Source: Candidatus Methanoperedens sp. (GTDB lineage: Archaea > Halobacteriota > Methanosarcinia > Methanosarcinales > Methanoperedenaceae). From it: a stretch of 6,849 nt of DNA. Positions 1-5,802 of the stretch are shown piece after piece. The notes under the pieces were generated by a model, which was not told the DNA's origin, did no database searches, and saw nothing but the letters and a program-made list of their open reading frames with translations. A program made the translations under genes and the position numbers. The stretch covers positions 1 to 6,849 of the forward strand of contig JAPMTY010000101.1 of assembly GCA_026552835.1 (NCBI GenBank). The letters are read 5' to 3'. The first letter of the stretch is position 1, and the number at the start of each line of letters is the position of its first letter.

Positions 1-90
1 CGGACAAGTATGAGCACGATATCGAACAACAAATTCAAATAAAAATGATCTAAATATCAACAAAGAATTTTCATCTTCCGATTTAATTAA

Positions 91-119
91 TCTGCGTTCA
101 TCTGCGTTTATCTGCGGTT
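91..119. repeat. Decameric TCTGCG-type interspersed element, copy 1
   Basis: Three near-identical decamers of the form ATCTGCGKTY follow one another, with TCTGCG at 91, TCTGCG at 101 and TCTGCGG at 111. Two more copies are in the window, at 226-254 (2 differences) and 6768-6796 (1 difference), all in the same orientation. I recall similar short elements scattered through intergenic regions of many prokaryotic genomes, but could not check this here. Confidence 0.75.
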
Positions 120-225
120 TGTTTTTCGATATACCCAGACAAGTATGAGCACGATATCGAACAACAAATTCAAATAAAAATGATCTAAATATCAACAAAG
201 AATTTTCTTCATCTGACTTAATTAA

Positions 226-254
226 TCTGCTTTCATCTGCGTGTATCTGCGGTT
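226..254. repeat. Decameric TCTGCG-type interspersed element, copy 2
   Basis: Second copy of the decameric element, at the end of the second tandem repeat. It differs from copy 1 by G to T in the first decamer and T to G in the second. The AT-rich 50 bases that follow (255-306), up to the stop of the small minus-strand gene, hold no further feature I can name. Confidence 0.75.
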
Positions 255-306
255 CCATAATCATAGAATTATAAAGTGTTTAATATAACAGCAGGAGTAA
301 GCCTAT

Positions 307-561
307 TCAATTCTTTGTCCAGACTTCTTTTGCTCTGTGTTGTAATTCGACTGAATCAATATCTACATCTTCCAGAAGACCTGCAAGCTTGTCCACTTTA
401 GATTTTTTTATTGCTATGGTAATGGGAGAGGCTTTAAGCTCCTTTTTTAGCTCACTCCACAGAATGCATTCTCCCCCCAATGATTCTTCTTTCACTTGCC
501 TAATTTCGTCAAGCTCTTTCTTAGATAGTTTATTCATTAACCGTTCTTCAAGCCTCCGCAT
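307..561 (-). CDS. Small hypothetical protein coupled to the HsdR gene
   Basis: An 84-residue acidic/basic, probably helical protein with no signal peptide or membrane segment. I do not recognise the family. Its ATG (561-559) overlaps the last 14 bases of the HsdR gene, which fits translational coupling in one transcript. An AGAAGGA site sits just upstream of that ATG. A second in-frame ATG at 537-535 (76 residues, starting MNKLSKKELDEIRQ) has GGAGG about 15 bases before it and is an alternative start. The N-terminal half is rich in Lys, Glu and Leu and could form a coiled coil. The C-terminal part (SKVDKLAGLLEDVDIDSVEL) ends in a basic stretch. Its size and charge would suit an antitoxin-like or accessory protein, but no toxin partner is visible and this is only a guess. 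The direct repeats follow its stop by about 50 bases. Confidence 0.6.
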   Translation of the reverse strand: MRRLEERLMNKLSKKELDEIRQVKEESLGGECILWSELKKELKASPITIAIKKSKVDKLAGLLEDVDIDSVELQHRAKEVWTKN

Positions 562-3394
562 ATATTTCCTTCTCTAATACACTGCAGATGTTAATAAAAT
601 CATTCAATTCATTCTCAGTAAACATAGGCATTGGCGCATTAATACCAAAATTCGTGAACGGCGCATCGTACAGCTCTGAATACTCTATGTGTTTCTTCTT
701 AGAAAAGACTGTCTGCACAGTCCTGATAAAATTAAGCTGGTCAGCGCTGTAGTGCCTGCTATTCTCGATTATATAGGTATCGAAGGCATCCTTGATCCTC
801 ACAGCCGGGTCAGGGAATTTGTATAATCCCAGGATATTCTTGACGAACTGCACCAGCGTGCCCTTATTTTGAGCATAGACTTTCTGCAAAACGTCCTCGG
901 TAATATACAATTCAGGATTGTTAAGCGTCAATTCAAGGTCGCGAAGGTCAGACTCGGTCAACATCTCATTATTCTTGATCTTCAGGATAGCAGGATGCTC
1001 ATCAGCCAGCCTCTTTATCCTGTCCTCAACCTTCTCCTTATAGACCTTCACATACTCCTGCTTCGCATCAGGTCCGAATTCGATAAGTTTCCTTTGCTGG
1101 ATCATGTCATCCATGTCAAGGACAATGGTTTTCCGGGGTTCAGGAGCCATGTATTTCATCAGTTTTGAAAGTTCTGATATCAGGATCTGCGAATCCTCAA
1201 AAGAAATGTTCTCCCAGAACCTGTTTGAAAGTACTTTTTCCTTAAAAGCGAGCTTTGGTTTGATTACATTCAGCTCTTCAGGCAGGCAGTCCACCATCTC
1301 TCCTATCTTTGGTTTTAACCGTTCAACCTCTTCCCTGTCCCCATGCAGGATTGCCACACCCAGTTTTTCACATTTAAGCGTGAAAGAAGCCTCATTCAGG
1401 TTCACATCCTGCTTGAATCTCATAAGCGGAGTTATTTTCTTCTTCAGGAATTCAACAGGATCAAGTCCAACATTATCCCAGAGTTTCGGGGAAAGTGCTT
1501 TTTCAACATCCTTCAGGCTCTCCCGGACGCTCACCGAATCCTTCGGCAGCGACGCAATATCCTCAAGGAGCTTCTTTTTAATACCCTCCGCTTTCTCCAC
1601 ATCGCCAACATTCAGGCAATGCTCAAGCTGCCTGAGCCTGATAAGGAATATCCTGTTCGTAATCGCTTCCCCTGACTCTTTCTGGTCGCCCTCAGGATGC
1701 ATATCCCAGTACTCGAAATTATCCCAGAAATCAAACACCTTGAAATAATCTTTTTTCCCATCTGGCAGCCATTCCTTATGCCTGCAGGCATTATCAGAAC
1801 GTGTCCCCCTTCCAAGCATCTGCCAGAACTTGATCCTTGAAAAAACAGGCTTGGCAAAAACAAGATTGCAGACCTCCGGGACATCAATGCCAGTATCAAG
1901 CATATCCACAGAAATCGCAACTCTGGGCAGCGATTCTTCTTTAAACTCTTTGATCGAAGCCTGAGCCCTTGGGTCTTCAGAAACAATCACACGCGCAAGA
2001 CGTCCCTTATATTCAGGATATAATCTTTCAAATGCTTCCCAAAGTCTCTTTGCATGCATTTTTGAGATGGCAAATATAATTGTTTTTGCAGGGAGATTTC
2101 CCGATTGGTCAACAAGGCAATTATCCATGAATTCCCTGGCAATAGCTTCACTTGTTCCTTTTACAGCCACCTTTTTCTCAAGATCAGTTCCTTCAAAATT
2201 GATCTCATACGGATCAATACCCTCTCCTGATAACCTGTTTATCTCTCCAACAGGTAAATCCGGTGTTTTGATACCTTCGATCTGGAAATGAGTTCGAGCG
2301 CCCGATATGTTCTTCCTGAAATCACAAAGCACGCCATCCTTTACAGCGTCCTCGTAATCATAAAGTGCTGTAGCCACTTTATTTTCACAGCCAAAGAACC
2401 TGAAGGTATCCCTTTCGATAAAATCAGCAGGCGTTGCAGTAAGACCTATCTGTATCCCGTCAAGATACGTGAATACGTCCTTCCATTTGTTGTATATGGA
2501 ACGATGAGCTTCATCAGAGATAATAACATCAAATTCGCCTGGTGATATCATATATTTCCCGGAACTATCCTTTTGATTATATATCTCCATGAAAGTCTGG
2601 ATCGTTGATACGTAAAGCCTTGAATTCCTGTTAAAAACACCGGAGTGGATCATGGATTTTGCCTCTTCAGGGAAATATCGTTTAAATCCATCGTCGCACG
2701 CCTGTTTTCGAAGCGCTCTTCTATCAGCCAGGAAAAGGATCTTTTCAGCCCAACTCGCTTTTAAAAGAACATCGATAATCGCCATAGCAACTCTTGTTTT
2801 TCCTGTCCCGGTTGCCATCACGATAAGTGCTTTGCGGTTTCCTTTCTGGATATGCTCCAGAACTCTTTTTGCGGATTCGGTACTTTTTGAGCGGTCAACA
2901 ATTCTCCTATCGATCGCAAAATCAGTCAATTTTTTTCTTGCCAGACCCTGGAATTTCAACCTTTCAAGATCGCTCTGTGAAAAAAATCCTTTTATCTGTC
3001 TTGGCCCATAATGTTCCCTGTCCCAGAACCATATCTCGTATCCATTTGATAAGAATATAAAAACATCCCCTCCAGTCTGCGATTGAATATCATTCGCATA
3101 CTCCTGTGCCTGTTTTTGTGCTGAGAGAATCGGGTCTCGTGATGTTCGTTTTGCTTCAATGATGGCTATTGGTGCACCGAACCTGTCAAGAAGCAGATAA
3201 TCGACATATTTACTCTCCATGTCGTTTTTCAGGGTTTCTGAGACTGTTTTATAGTTCTGGGCGCGAAAGTCCGATTGTTTTGTATCGACTTCTACAATTA
3301 TTTTTCCCCTATCTCCTACGACCCATCCCTGCTCTTTGAGCATGACATCGATCCTTTGTTTCCGTGTTAAAAATTCATTAAGATCTGTGCTCAA
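548..3394 (-). CDS. hsdR: Type I restriction enzyme R subunit (HsdR, EcoEI-like)
   Basis: The motor and nuclease subunit of a type I restriction-modification complex: it translocates DNA with ATP and cuts unmodified DNA in the cytoplasm. The 948 residues are complete. An N-terminal PD-(D/E)xK nuclease shows D65, then E80-A-K82 (IIEAKRT), then Q95xxxY99. The SF2 helicase follows: Walker A ATGTGKT (194-200), DEAH (294-297), GLTATP (317-322), motif V LDTGID (499-504) and motif VI QMLGRGTR (525-532). The long C-terminal region (about 600-948) matches the EcoEI-type R C-terminal domain in position and style. Translation starts at TTG (3394-3392), with GAGGAG only 3 bases upstream; the next in-frame ATG is residue 18, which would cut into the conserved N-terminus. 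No frameshift or lost catalytic residue is seen. HsdM and HsdS are absent from the window, so it may be an orphan or a stand-alone helicase-nuclease. The small gene downstream overlaps its end by 14 bases. Confidence 0.93.
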   Translation of the reverse strand: MSTDLNEFLTRKQRIDVMLKEQGWVVGDRGKIIVEVDTKQSDFRAQNYKTVSETLKNDMESKYVDYLLLDRFGAPIAIIEAKRTSRDPILSAQKQAQEYANDIQSQTGGDVFIFLSNGYEIWFWDREHYGPRQIKGFFSQSDLERLKFQGLARKKLTDFAIDRRIVDRSKSTESAKRVLEHIQKGNRKALIVMATGTGKTRVAMAIIDVLLKASWAEKILFLADRRALRKQACDDGFKRYFPEEAKSMIHSGVFNRNSRLYVSTIQTFMEIYNQKDSSGKYMISPGEFDVIISDEAHRSIYNKWKDVFTYLDGIQIGLTATPADFIERDTFRFFGCENKVATALYDYEDAVKDGVLCDFRKNISGARTHFQIEGIKTPDLPVGEINRLSGEGIDPYEINFEGTDLEKKVAVKGTSEAIAREFMDNCLVDQSGNLPAKTIIFAISKMHAKRLWEAFERLYPEYKGRLARVIVSEDPRAQASIKEFKEESLPRVAISVDMLDTGIDVPEVCNLVFAKPVFSRIKFWQMLGRGTRSDNACRHKEWLPDGKKDYFKVFDFWDNFEYWDMHPEGDQKESGEAITNRIFLIRLRQLEHCLNVGDVEKAEGIKKKLLEDIASLPKDSVSVRESLKDVEKALSPKLWDNVGLDPVEFLKKKITPLMRFKQDVNLNEASFTLKCEKLGVAILHGDREEVERLKPKIGEMVDCLPEELNVIKPKLAFKEKVLSNRFWENISFEDSQILISELSKLMKYMAPEPRKTIVLDMDDMIQQRKLIEFGPDAKQEYVKVYKEKVEDRIKRLADEHPAILKIKNNEMLTESDLRDLELTLNNPELYITEDVLQKVYAQNKGTLVQFVKNILGLYKFPDPAVRIKDAFDTYIIENSRHYSADQLNFIRTVQTVFSKKKHIEYSELYDAPFTNFGINAPMPMFTENELNDFINICSVLEKEIYAEA

Positions 3395-3446
3395 ATTCTC
3401 CTCAACAGTTACTTTTTAATAGGCTTATAAGTATTCAGTCATACTT

Positions 3447-3455
3447 ATATTTTTT
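3447..3455 (-). promoter_or_regulatory. Probable TATA box of the hsdR operon
   Basis: On the minus strand the stretch AAAAATATA reads as an archaeal TATA box about 55 bases before the TTG start. That predicts a transcription start near 3420-3425 and a leader of about 25-30 bases containing GAGGAG (3403-3398). A second AT-rich site, the palindrome CTTATAAG at 3424-3431, is closer and could be an alternative. Confidence 0.4.
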
Positions 3456-3507
3456 TAGAGTGCATGAATTATTCTTATTGTGGTAGTGAAAACTGGGGCT
3501 TTACCTC

Positions 3508-3568
3508 CGTTTCCAATGGTTGGTATAAAACAGCATGGGTGAATATACCACCAATGTTCTTGGAACCG
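3508..3568. other. Strong imperfect hairpin in intergenic region
   Basis: The pairing is CG (3508-3509) with CG (3567-3568), TTCCAA (3511-3516) with TTGGAA (3560-3565), TGG (3517-3519) with CCA (3551-3553), and TGGTAT (3521-3526) with ATACCA (3545-3550). That makes about 17 base pairs with one mismatch, one bulge, a 6-base internal loop and an 18-base apical loop. GGGGC (3495-3499) could extend it with GCCACC (3573-3578, one bulged A). It fills the centre of the 270-base gap between hsdR and the DUF420-like gene. It could be a small RNA, a remnant of a mobile element or a regulatory structure. No T-tract follows on the plus strand, so a simple terminator is unlikely. Confidence 0.5.
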
Positions 3569-3618
3569 TTCTGCCACCCGCAGTCTGTTAAGCGAAAAAA
3601 TATCAGTACCTGCACAAG

Positions 3619-3627
3619 ATATTTATT
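3619..3627 (+). promoter_or_regulatory. Possible TATA box of the DUF420-like gene
   Basis: ATATTTATT-like sequence about 40 bases before the ATG at 3665. It would place the transcription start near the AGGAG ribosome site (3652-3656), giving a very short leader. The AAAAAATAT run at 3595-3603 is an alternative that gives a leader of about 35-40 bases. Confidence 0.3.
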
Positions 3628-3664
3628 CAAACACCTCATTATTTGTTAAATAGGAGTGAAATAC

Positions 3665-4093
3665 ATGGGTTTTCTTGGCACGAGGGCAGGTCCGCTTGCA
3701 GATTTAGCGTTAATTATTTCGATAGCGGGTTTTATTATACTCTGTTTGGGTGTTGTGTCTGCAAAAAGAGGAATTCTTTTAAGACATTTTAAAATGGCAA
3801 GATTCGCTGTTCTTCTATTGATTATAGCTTTTATATGGATGGGTCCTCGCTTTATTGGAAGTTATTATATAATCATTTCGCGTTTAACAACTCTGCCGAT
3901 TTTGATCACGGTATTCCATGCTGTTATCGGTACTTCTGCGTTGCTCGCTGGCATATTTCTTGGTTTTGACAGGGTAATAAAAAAGACACGTTATCCTATG
4001 AGAACTGTTTTTCTATTATGGATATTGGCGCTGCTCCTGGGAATTGTAACATATTTCATGCGCTACATATTGACGCCTTTGACGCCTCGTTAG
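3665..4093 (+). CDS. DUF420-like four-helix integral membrane protein
   Basis: A 142-residue, very hydrophobic protein with four predicted membrane helices at about 11-32, 46-64, 78-100 and 114-134, and basic loops between them (AKRG at 33-36, RVIKKTRY at 103-110). The opening MGFLGTRA, a histidine after helix 1 (H41), a second histidine in helix 3 (H85, FHAVIGTSALLAG) and the overall layout resemble the DUF420/YozB family. In Firmicutes a member of that family (CtaM) is needed for heme-copper oxidase maturation; whether this archaeal relative has such a role is unknown. A heme-binding or redox-linked role through the two histidines is an inference. ATG at 3665 is chosen because AGGAG (3652-3656) lies 8 bases upstream. 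The in-frame GTG at 3656 overlaps that site and would add only three residues. It appears to be transcribed alone. Confidence 0.75.
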   Translation: MGFLGTRAGPLADLALIISIAGFIILCLGVVSAKRGILLRHFKMARFAVLLLIIAFIWMGPRFIGSYYIIISRLTTLPILITVFHAVIGTSALLAGIFLGFDRVIKKTRYPMRTVFLLWILALLLGIVTYFMRYILTPLTPR

Positions 4094-4104
4094 CGGGAAA
4101 ACGG

Positions 4105-4126
4105 CAGGTGTACCAGACCACACTTG
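4105..4126 (+). terminator. Possible 3' hairpin after the membrane protein gene
   Basis: CAGGTGT (4105-4111) can pair with ACACTTG (4120-4126), including one G-T pair, across the 8-base loop ACCAGACC. It begins 12 bases after the stop codon. Only a loosely T-rich stretch follows (4134-4157), so termination here is uncertain. Confidence 0.25.
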
Positions 4127-4171
4127 AAAAGTCCAATCTCATTGTATTATATTATATCGCTCTATGAGCGT

Positions 4172-4188
4172 CATTAAACTGATTAATG
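4172..4188. promoter_or_regulatory. Palindromic site, candidate operator
   Basis: CATTAA (4172-4177) and TTAATG (4183-4188) form a perfect inverted repeat around ACTGA. It lies 25 bases upstream of the proposed TATA box of the flavin reductase gene, where an archaeal activator or repressor could bind. A separate small hairpin, CGCTC-TAT-GAGCG, is next to it at 4158-4170. No known operator consensus was recognised. Confidence 0.3.
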
Positions 4189-4212
4189 TACTAATATATA
4201 TTCTATTGAAAC

Positions 4213-4220
4213 CTTATTTA
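4213..4220 (+). promoter_or_regulatory. Probable TATA box of the flavin reductase gene
   Basis: CTTATTTA preceded by the purine-rich GAAAC, a reasonable BRE/TATA arrangement. It predicts transcription from about 4240 and a leader of about 80 bases that includes the hairpins at 4275-4287 and 4292-4308. Another AT run, TAATATATA (4192-4200), is an alternative. Confidence 0.35.
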
Positions 4221-4291
4221 TCATTAATGGTTCAGATTGTCCTTGCAGACGATTAGACGTGTTCTGCCTGCTTGTGGCTCTCTGCCAGGAC

Positions 4292-4308
4292 CCCCGCATA
4301 TGGCGGGG
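4292..4308 (+). promoter_or_regulatory. GC-rich leader hairpin next to the ribosome site
   Basis: CCCCGC (4292-4297) pairs with GCGGGG (4303-4308) around the 5-base loop ATATG. The 3' arm runs into GGGGAGTGAGGA, so folding would hold part of the Shine-Dalgarno region of the gene starting at 4324. A smaller stem TGGC-TCTCT-GCCA (4275-4287) precedes it. The hairpin contrasts with the AT-rich DNA just upstream and could modulate translation. Confidence 0.45.
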
Positions 4309-4323
4309 AGTGAGGAAAAATAT

Positions 4324-4884
4324 ATGGACAAAATAGCGATTGGACCGAACTTTTTCATCCCTATGCCGGTGGTTCTCGTGGGAACCCAGGTGAACGGGAA
4401 AAACAACTTCATGGCCGTGGGCTTTTGCGCCCGTGCGAATGCAAATCCGCCTATGATCCTGTGCGGGATCGGGAACTCGCATTATACTCCGAAAGGAATT
4501 GCAAAGACAAAGACATTCTCAGTGAACATCCCGTCCTCGGACCTCCTGGAGAAAACCGATTACTGCGGTCTTGTTTCAGGCGAAAAGACCGACAAGTCCA
4601 ATGTCTTTGATGTGTTCTACGGGTCGCAAAAGACCGCACCGATGATCAAAGAGTGCCCGGTCAATCTCGAATGCCGGCTTACCCAGACTGTTCCGCTACC
4701 GACAAATATGCTATTTATTGGTGAGATCGTTGGGGCATATGCAGATGGAAAGGTGCTGGAGGATGGGAAGCCGGATTTCACAAAAATCGATCCGCTTTTC
4801 CTTACTATGCCGGACAACCGCTACTGGACGTTAGGGAATTATGCCGGAGATGCTTGGAGTGCCGGAAAGAACCTGATACGATAG
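4324..4884 (+). CDS. Flavin reductase-like FMN-binding protein (flavoredoxin family)
   Basis: A 186-residue soluble protein of the flavin reductase-like superfamily (DIM6/NTAB, COG1853). Members are homodimers that bind FMN and move electrons from NAD(P)H, ferredoxin or other donors to flavin or small acceptors. Matching signals are the N-terminal PMPVVLVGT strand (13-21), the FMN loop NFMAVGFCARANANPPMI (28-45), TPKGIAKTKTFSVNIPS (55-71), and SGEKTDKSNVF (85-95), which stands where the family has its SGxxxDKF-type segment. Length fits the family. The electron donor cannot be told from the sequence. The ATG at 4324 is preferred because GAGGA (4312-4316) is 7 bases upstream. An in-frame ATG at 4300 (8 more residues) lies in the loop of a leader hairpin, and a further extension to TTG 4237 is unlikely. 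The VIT-family transporter starts 34 bases after its stop, so an operon is plausible. G+C is visibly higher than in the genes to the left. Confidence 0.88.
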   Translation: MDKIAIGPNFFIPMPVVLVGTQVNGKNNFMAVGFCARANANPPMILCGIGNSHYTPKGIAKTKTFSVNIPSSDLLEKTDYCGLVSGEKTDKSNVFDVFYGSQKTAPMIKECPVNLECRLTQTVPLPTNMLFIGEIVGAYADGKVLEDGKPDFTKIDPLFLTMPDNRYWTLGNYAGDAWSAGKNLIR

Positions 4885-4890
4885 TCCAGA

Positions 4891-4899
4891 TAAAATATT
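4891..4899 (+). promoter_or_regulatory. Possible TATA box for a leaderless transporter transcript
   Basis: TAAAATATT is centred about 24 bases before the ATG at 4919. Archaeal transcripts start about that far from the box, so the mRNA could begin at the ATG itself, which has no Shine-Dalgarno site. The transporter may therefore have its own promoter as well as read-through from the flavin reductase gene. Confidence 0.3.
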
Positions 4900-4918
4900 G
4901 ATAAATGCAGATGTAGTA

Positions 4919-5725
4919 ATGACTAAATCCGGAAGACTCAGGGAAATGCATAAAGCATTCGCACAGCGTGACGTGCAGGGATCAGCATTACTGCATTCCC
5001 CGGAACATATCGCCCAGGCCGCCCGGGAGCAGCACGGCGGGGGAAGCGACCAGTATATTGGTAACATGGTCTATGGCGGGCTGGATGGCATTCTTACTAC
5101 ATTTGCGTTAGTCAGTGGAGTAGCTGGTGCCCGACTGGGCAGCAGTATCATTCTTATTCTGGGCATGGCCAACCTGCTGGCTGACGGTTTTTCAATGGCC
5201 ATAGGAGCATACCTTTCTTCCAGGAGCGAAAAGGAGTATTACCAGCGTGAGTGGCAGCGAGAAGCCTGGGAGGTTGAACATTTCCCGGAAGGCGAACGGG
5301 CTGAACTCTACGAGGTTTATAGAAGCCACAGCTATTCGGAAGATGATGCCCGCCGCCTCGTTGATATCCAGGCCCGCGACCCCCAGAGGTGGGTTAACGC
5401 AATGATGATCAACGAGCTTAATATGCTGAAAGATGAACGTAAGCCTTTGTACAGCGCACTGTCTACATTTGTATCTTTCATCGTGGCTGGATTCATGCCG
5501 CTTATTGTATACGCACTGGGACTGTTCTACCCGATTTCTTCAACCGAAGCCTTCACAGTATCCGTTATATTATCGGCATTGACAATATTCGGGCTGGGGG
5601 TTGCGAAAGTAACTGTTACCAAATTAAACCCATTAAGAAGCGGCCTTGAAATGCTATTAGTCGGCGGACTGGCAGCGAGCGTAGCCTATGTGGTTGGCGC
5701 GTTGTTGAGAAGCGTTGTTGGATAA
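4919..5725 (+). CDS. VIT1/CCC1-family Fe2+/Mn2+ transporter
   Basis: A 268-residue membrane protein of the vacuolar iron transporter family, which moves Fe2+ or Mn2+ across membranes, usually with protons. After a soluble N-terminus (1-48) come five helices: about 53-71 (GLDGILTTFALVSG, with D56 at the conserved transport position), 73-99 (LLADGFSMAIGAYLS), 178-204, 209-229 and 243-263. Between helices 2 and 3 sits the cytoplasmic metal-binding domain (100-170). It carries the expected acidic ladder (E104, E106, E111, E115, E118, E120, E124, E126, E129) and M162/M163, E166 and M169. In many relatives the residue before the YLS/YVS motif at the end of helix 2 is acidic or polar; here it is A97. 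ATG 4919 is chosen. The in-frame TTG at 4898 and ATG at 4946 are alternatives, and none has a strong ribosome site. The upstream flavin reductase gene suggests a link to iron reduction, which is an inference. Confidence 0.9.
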   Translation: MTKSGRLREMHKAFAQRDVQGSALLHSPEHIAQAAREQHGGGSDQYIGNMVYGGLDGILTTFALVSGVAGARLGSSIILILGMANLLADGFSMAIGAYLSSRSEKEYYQREWQREAWEVEHFPEGERAELYEVYRSHSYSEDDARRLVDIQARDPQRWVNAMMINELNMLKDERKPLYSALSTFVSFIVAGFMPLIVYALGLFYPISSTEAFTVSVILSALTIFGLGVAKVTVTKLNPLRSGLEMLLVGGLAASVAYVVGALLRSVVG

Positions 5726-5748
5726 CTTTCATAATCCAAAAGAAAGAA

Positions 5749-5795
5749 AGTACCGCTATTGCCAGCAGTACTGTAACAATCTCCGTTTTCTTTTT
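5749..5795. terminator. Bidirectional terminator between convergent genes
   Basis: AGTAC (5749-5753) pairs with GTACT (5768-5772). Inside that, across a C-A mismatch, GCT pairs with AGC around a 6-base loop (5758-5763). For the plus strand a T-tract (TTTTCTTTTT, 5785-5795) follows the hairpin. For the minus strand the complement of AAAAGAAAGAAAG (5738-5750) gives a T-rich tract just beyond the hairpin. It thus serves both the transporter gene and the convergent FKBP gene. Confidence 0.6.
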
Positions 5796-5802
5796 GTATC
5801 AT

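Larger units (their letters stand above)
3..254. repeat. Tandem pair of 117-bp direct repeats (135-bp period)
   Basis: Copy 1 is 3-119 and copy 2 is 138-254, with an 18-base spacer (120-137). The first 70 bases of each copy are identical. Only 6 mismatches and no indels occur over 117 positions, all in the last 45 bases. Each copy contains the palindrome CGATATCG (17-24 and 152-159) and ends with a decameric element (91-119 and 226-254). The array may continue left of base 1, since base 1 still matches base 136. It lies downstream of the minus-strand restriction gene pair. Because 135 is divisible by three, one minus-strand frame stays open through both copies. Function is unknown. The near-identity suggests recent duplication or active homogenisation. 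Confidence 0.9.
1..258 (-). other. Repeat-derived open frame, runs off left edge
   Basis: Reading leftwards from an ATG at 258-256, the minus strand stays open for all 86 codons to base 1. No in-frame stop occurs, because the 135-base repeat period keeps the frame. The encoded sequence is two copies of a 45-residue unit containing QI[N/H]ADE, RLIKS, ENSLLIFRSFLFEFVVRYRA and HTC. A TATA-like TTTATAA lies at 275-269, but no Shine-Dalgarno site precedes the ATG. Short elements of this kind often give spurious open frames, so the frame is recorded as an observation and not as a confident gene. Confidence 0.2.

Noticed and set aside
1..254. CRISPR-like repeat and spacer pattern
   Set aside because: The repeat is 117 bases and the spacer 18 bases, only two units are seen, and the repeat contains internal decamers; this is not CRISPR architecture.
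1104..1748. A 214-codon open frame on the plus strand inside hsdR
   Set aside because: It is antisense to a complete, motif-bearing HsdR gene, has a Ser/Phe-rich composition typical of a shadow frame and shows no recognisable domain.
1612..1986. A 124-codon minus-strand frame overlapping hsdR in another phase
   Set aside because: It lies inside the helicase coding region, where the main frame carries motifs V and VI without interruption.
3464..3649. A 61-codon plus-strand frame in the hsdR upstream region
   Set aside because: No ribosome site, no recognisable family, and it covers the large intergenic hairpin, whose pairing better explains the sequence.
4227..4320. Possible FMN riboswitch in the flavin reductase leader
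   Set aside because: None of the conserved FMN-element segments is present and the leader is too short for its multi-stem fold.
4237..4323. N-terminal extension of the flavin reductase from a TTG at 4237
   Set aside because: The extension is unlike the family N-terminus, and the sequence here forms leader hairpins followed by a good ribosome site before ATG 4324.
4183..4482. Minus-strand frames overlapping the start of the flavin reductase
   Set aside because: They are antisense to a conserved coding region, lack ribosome sites and match no family.
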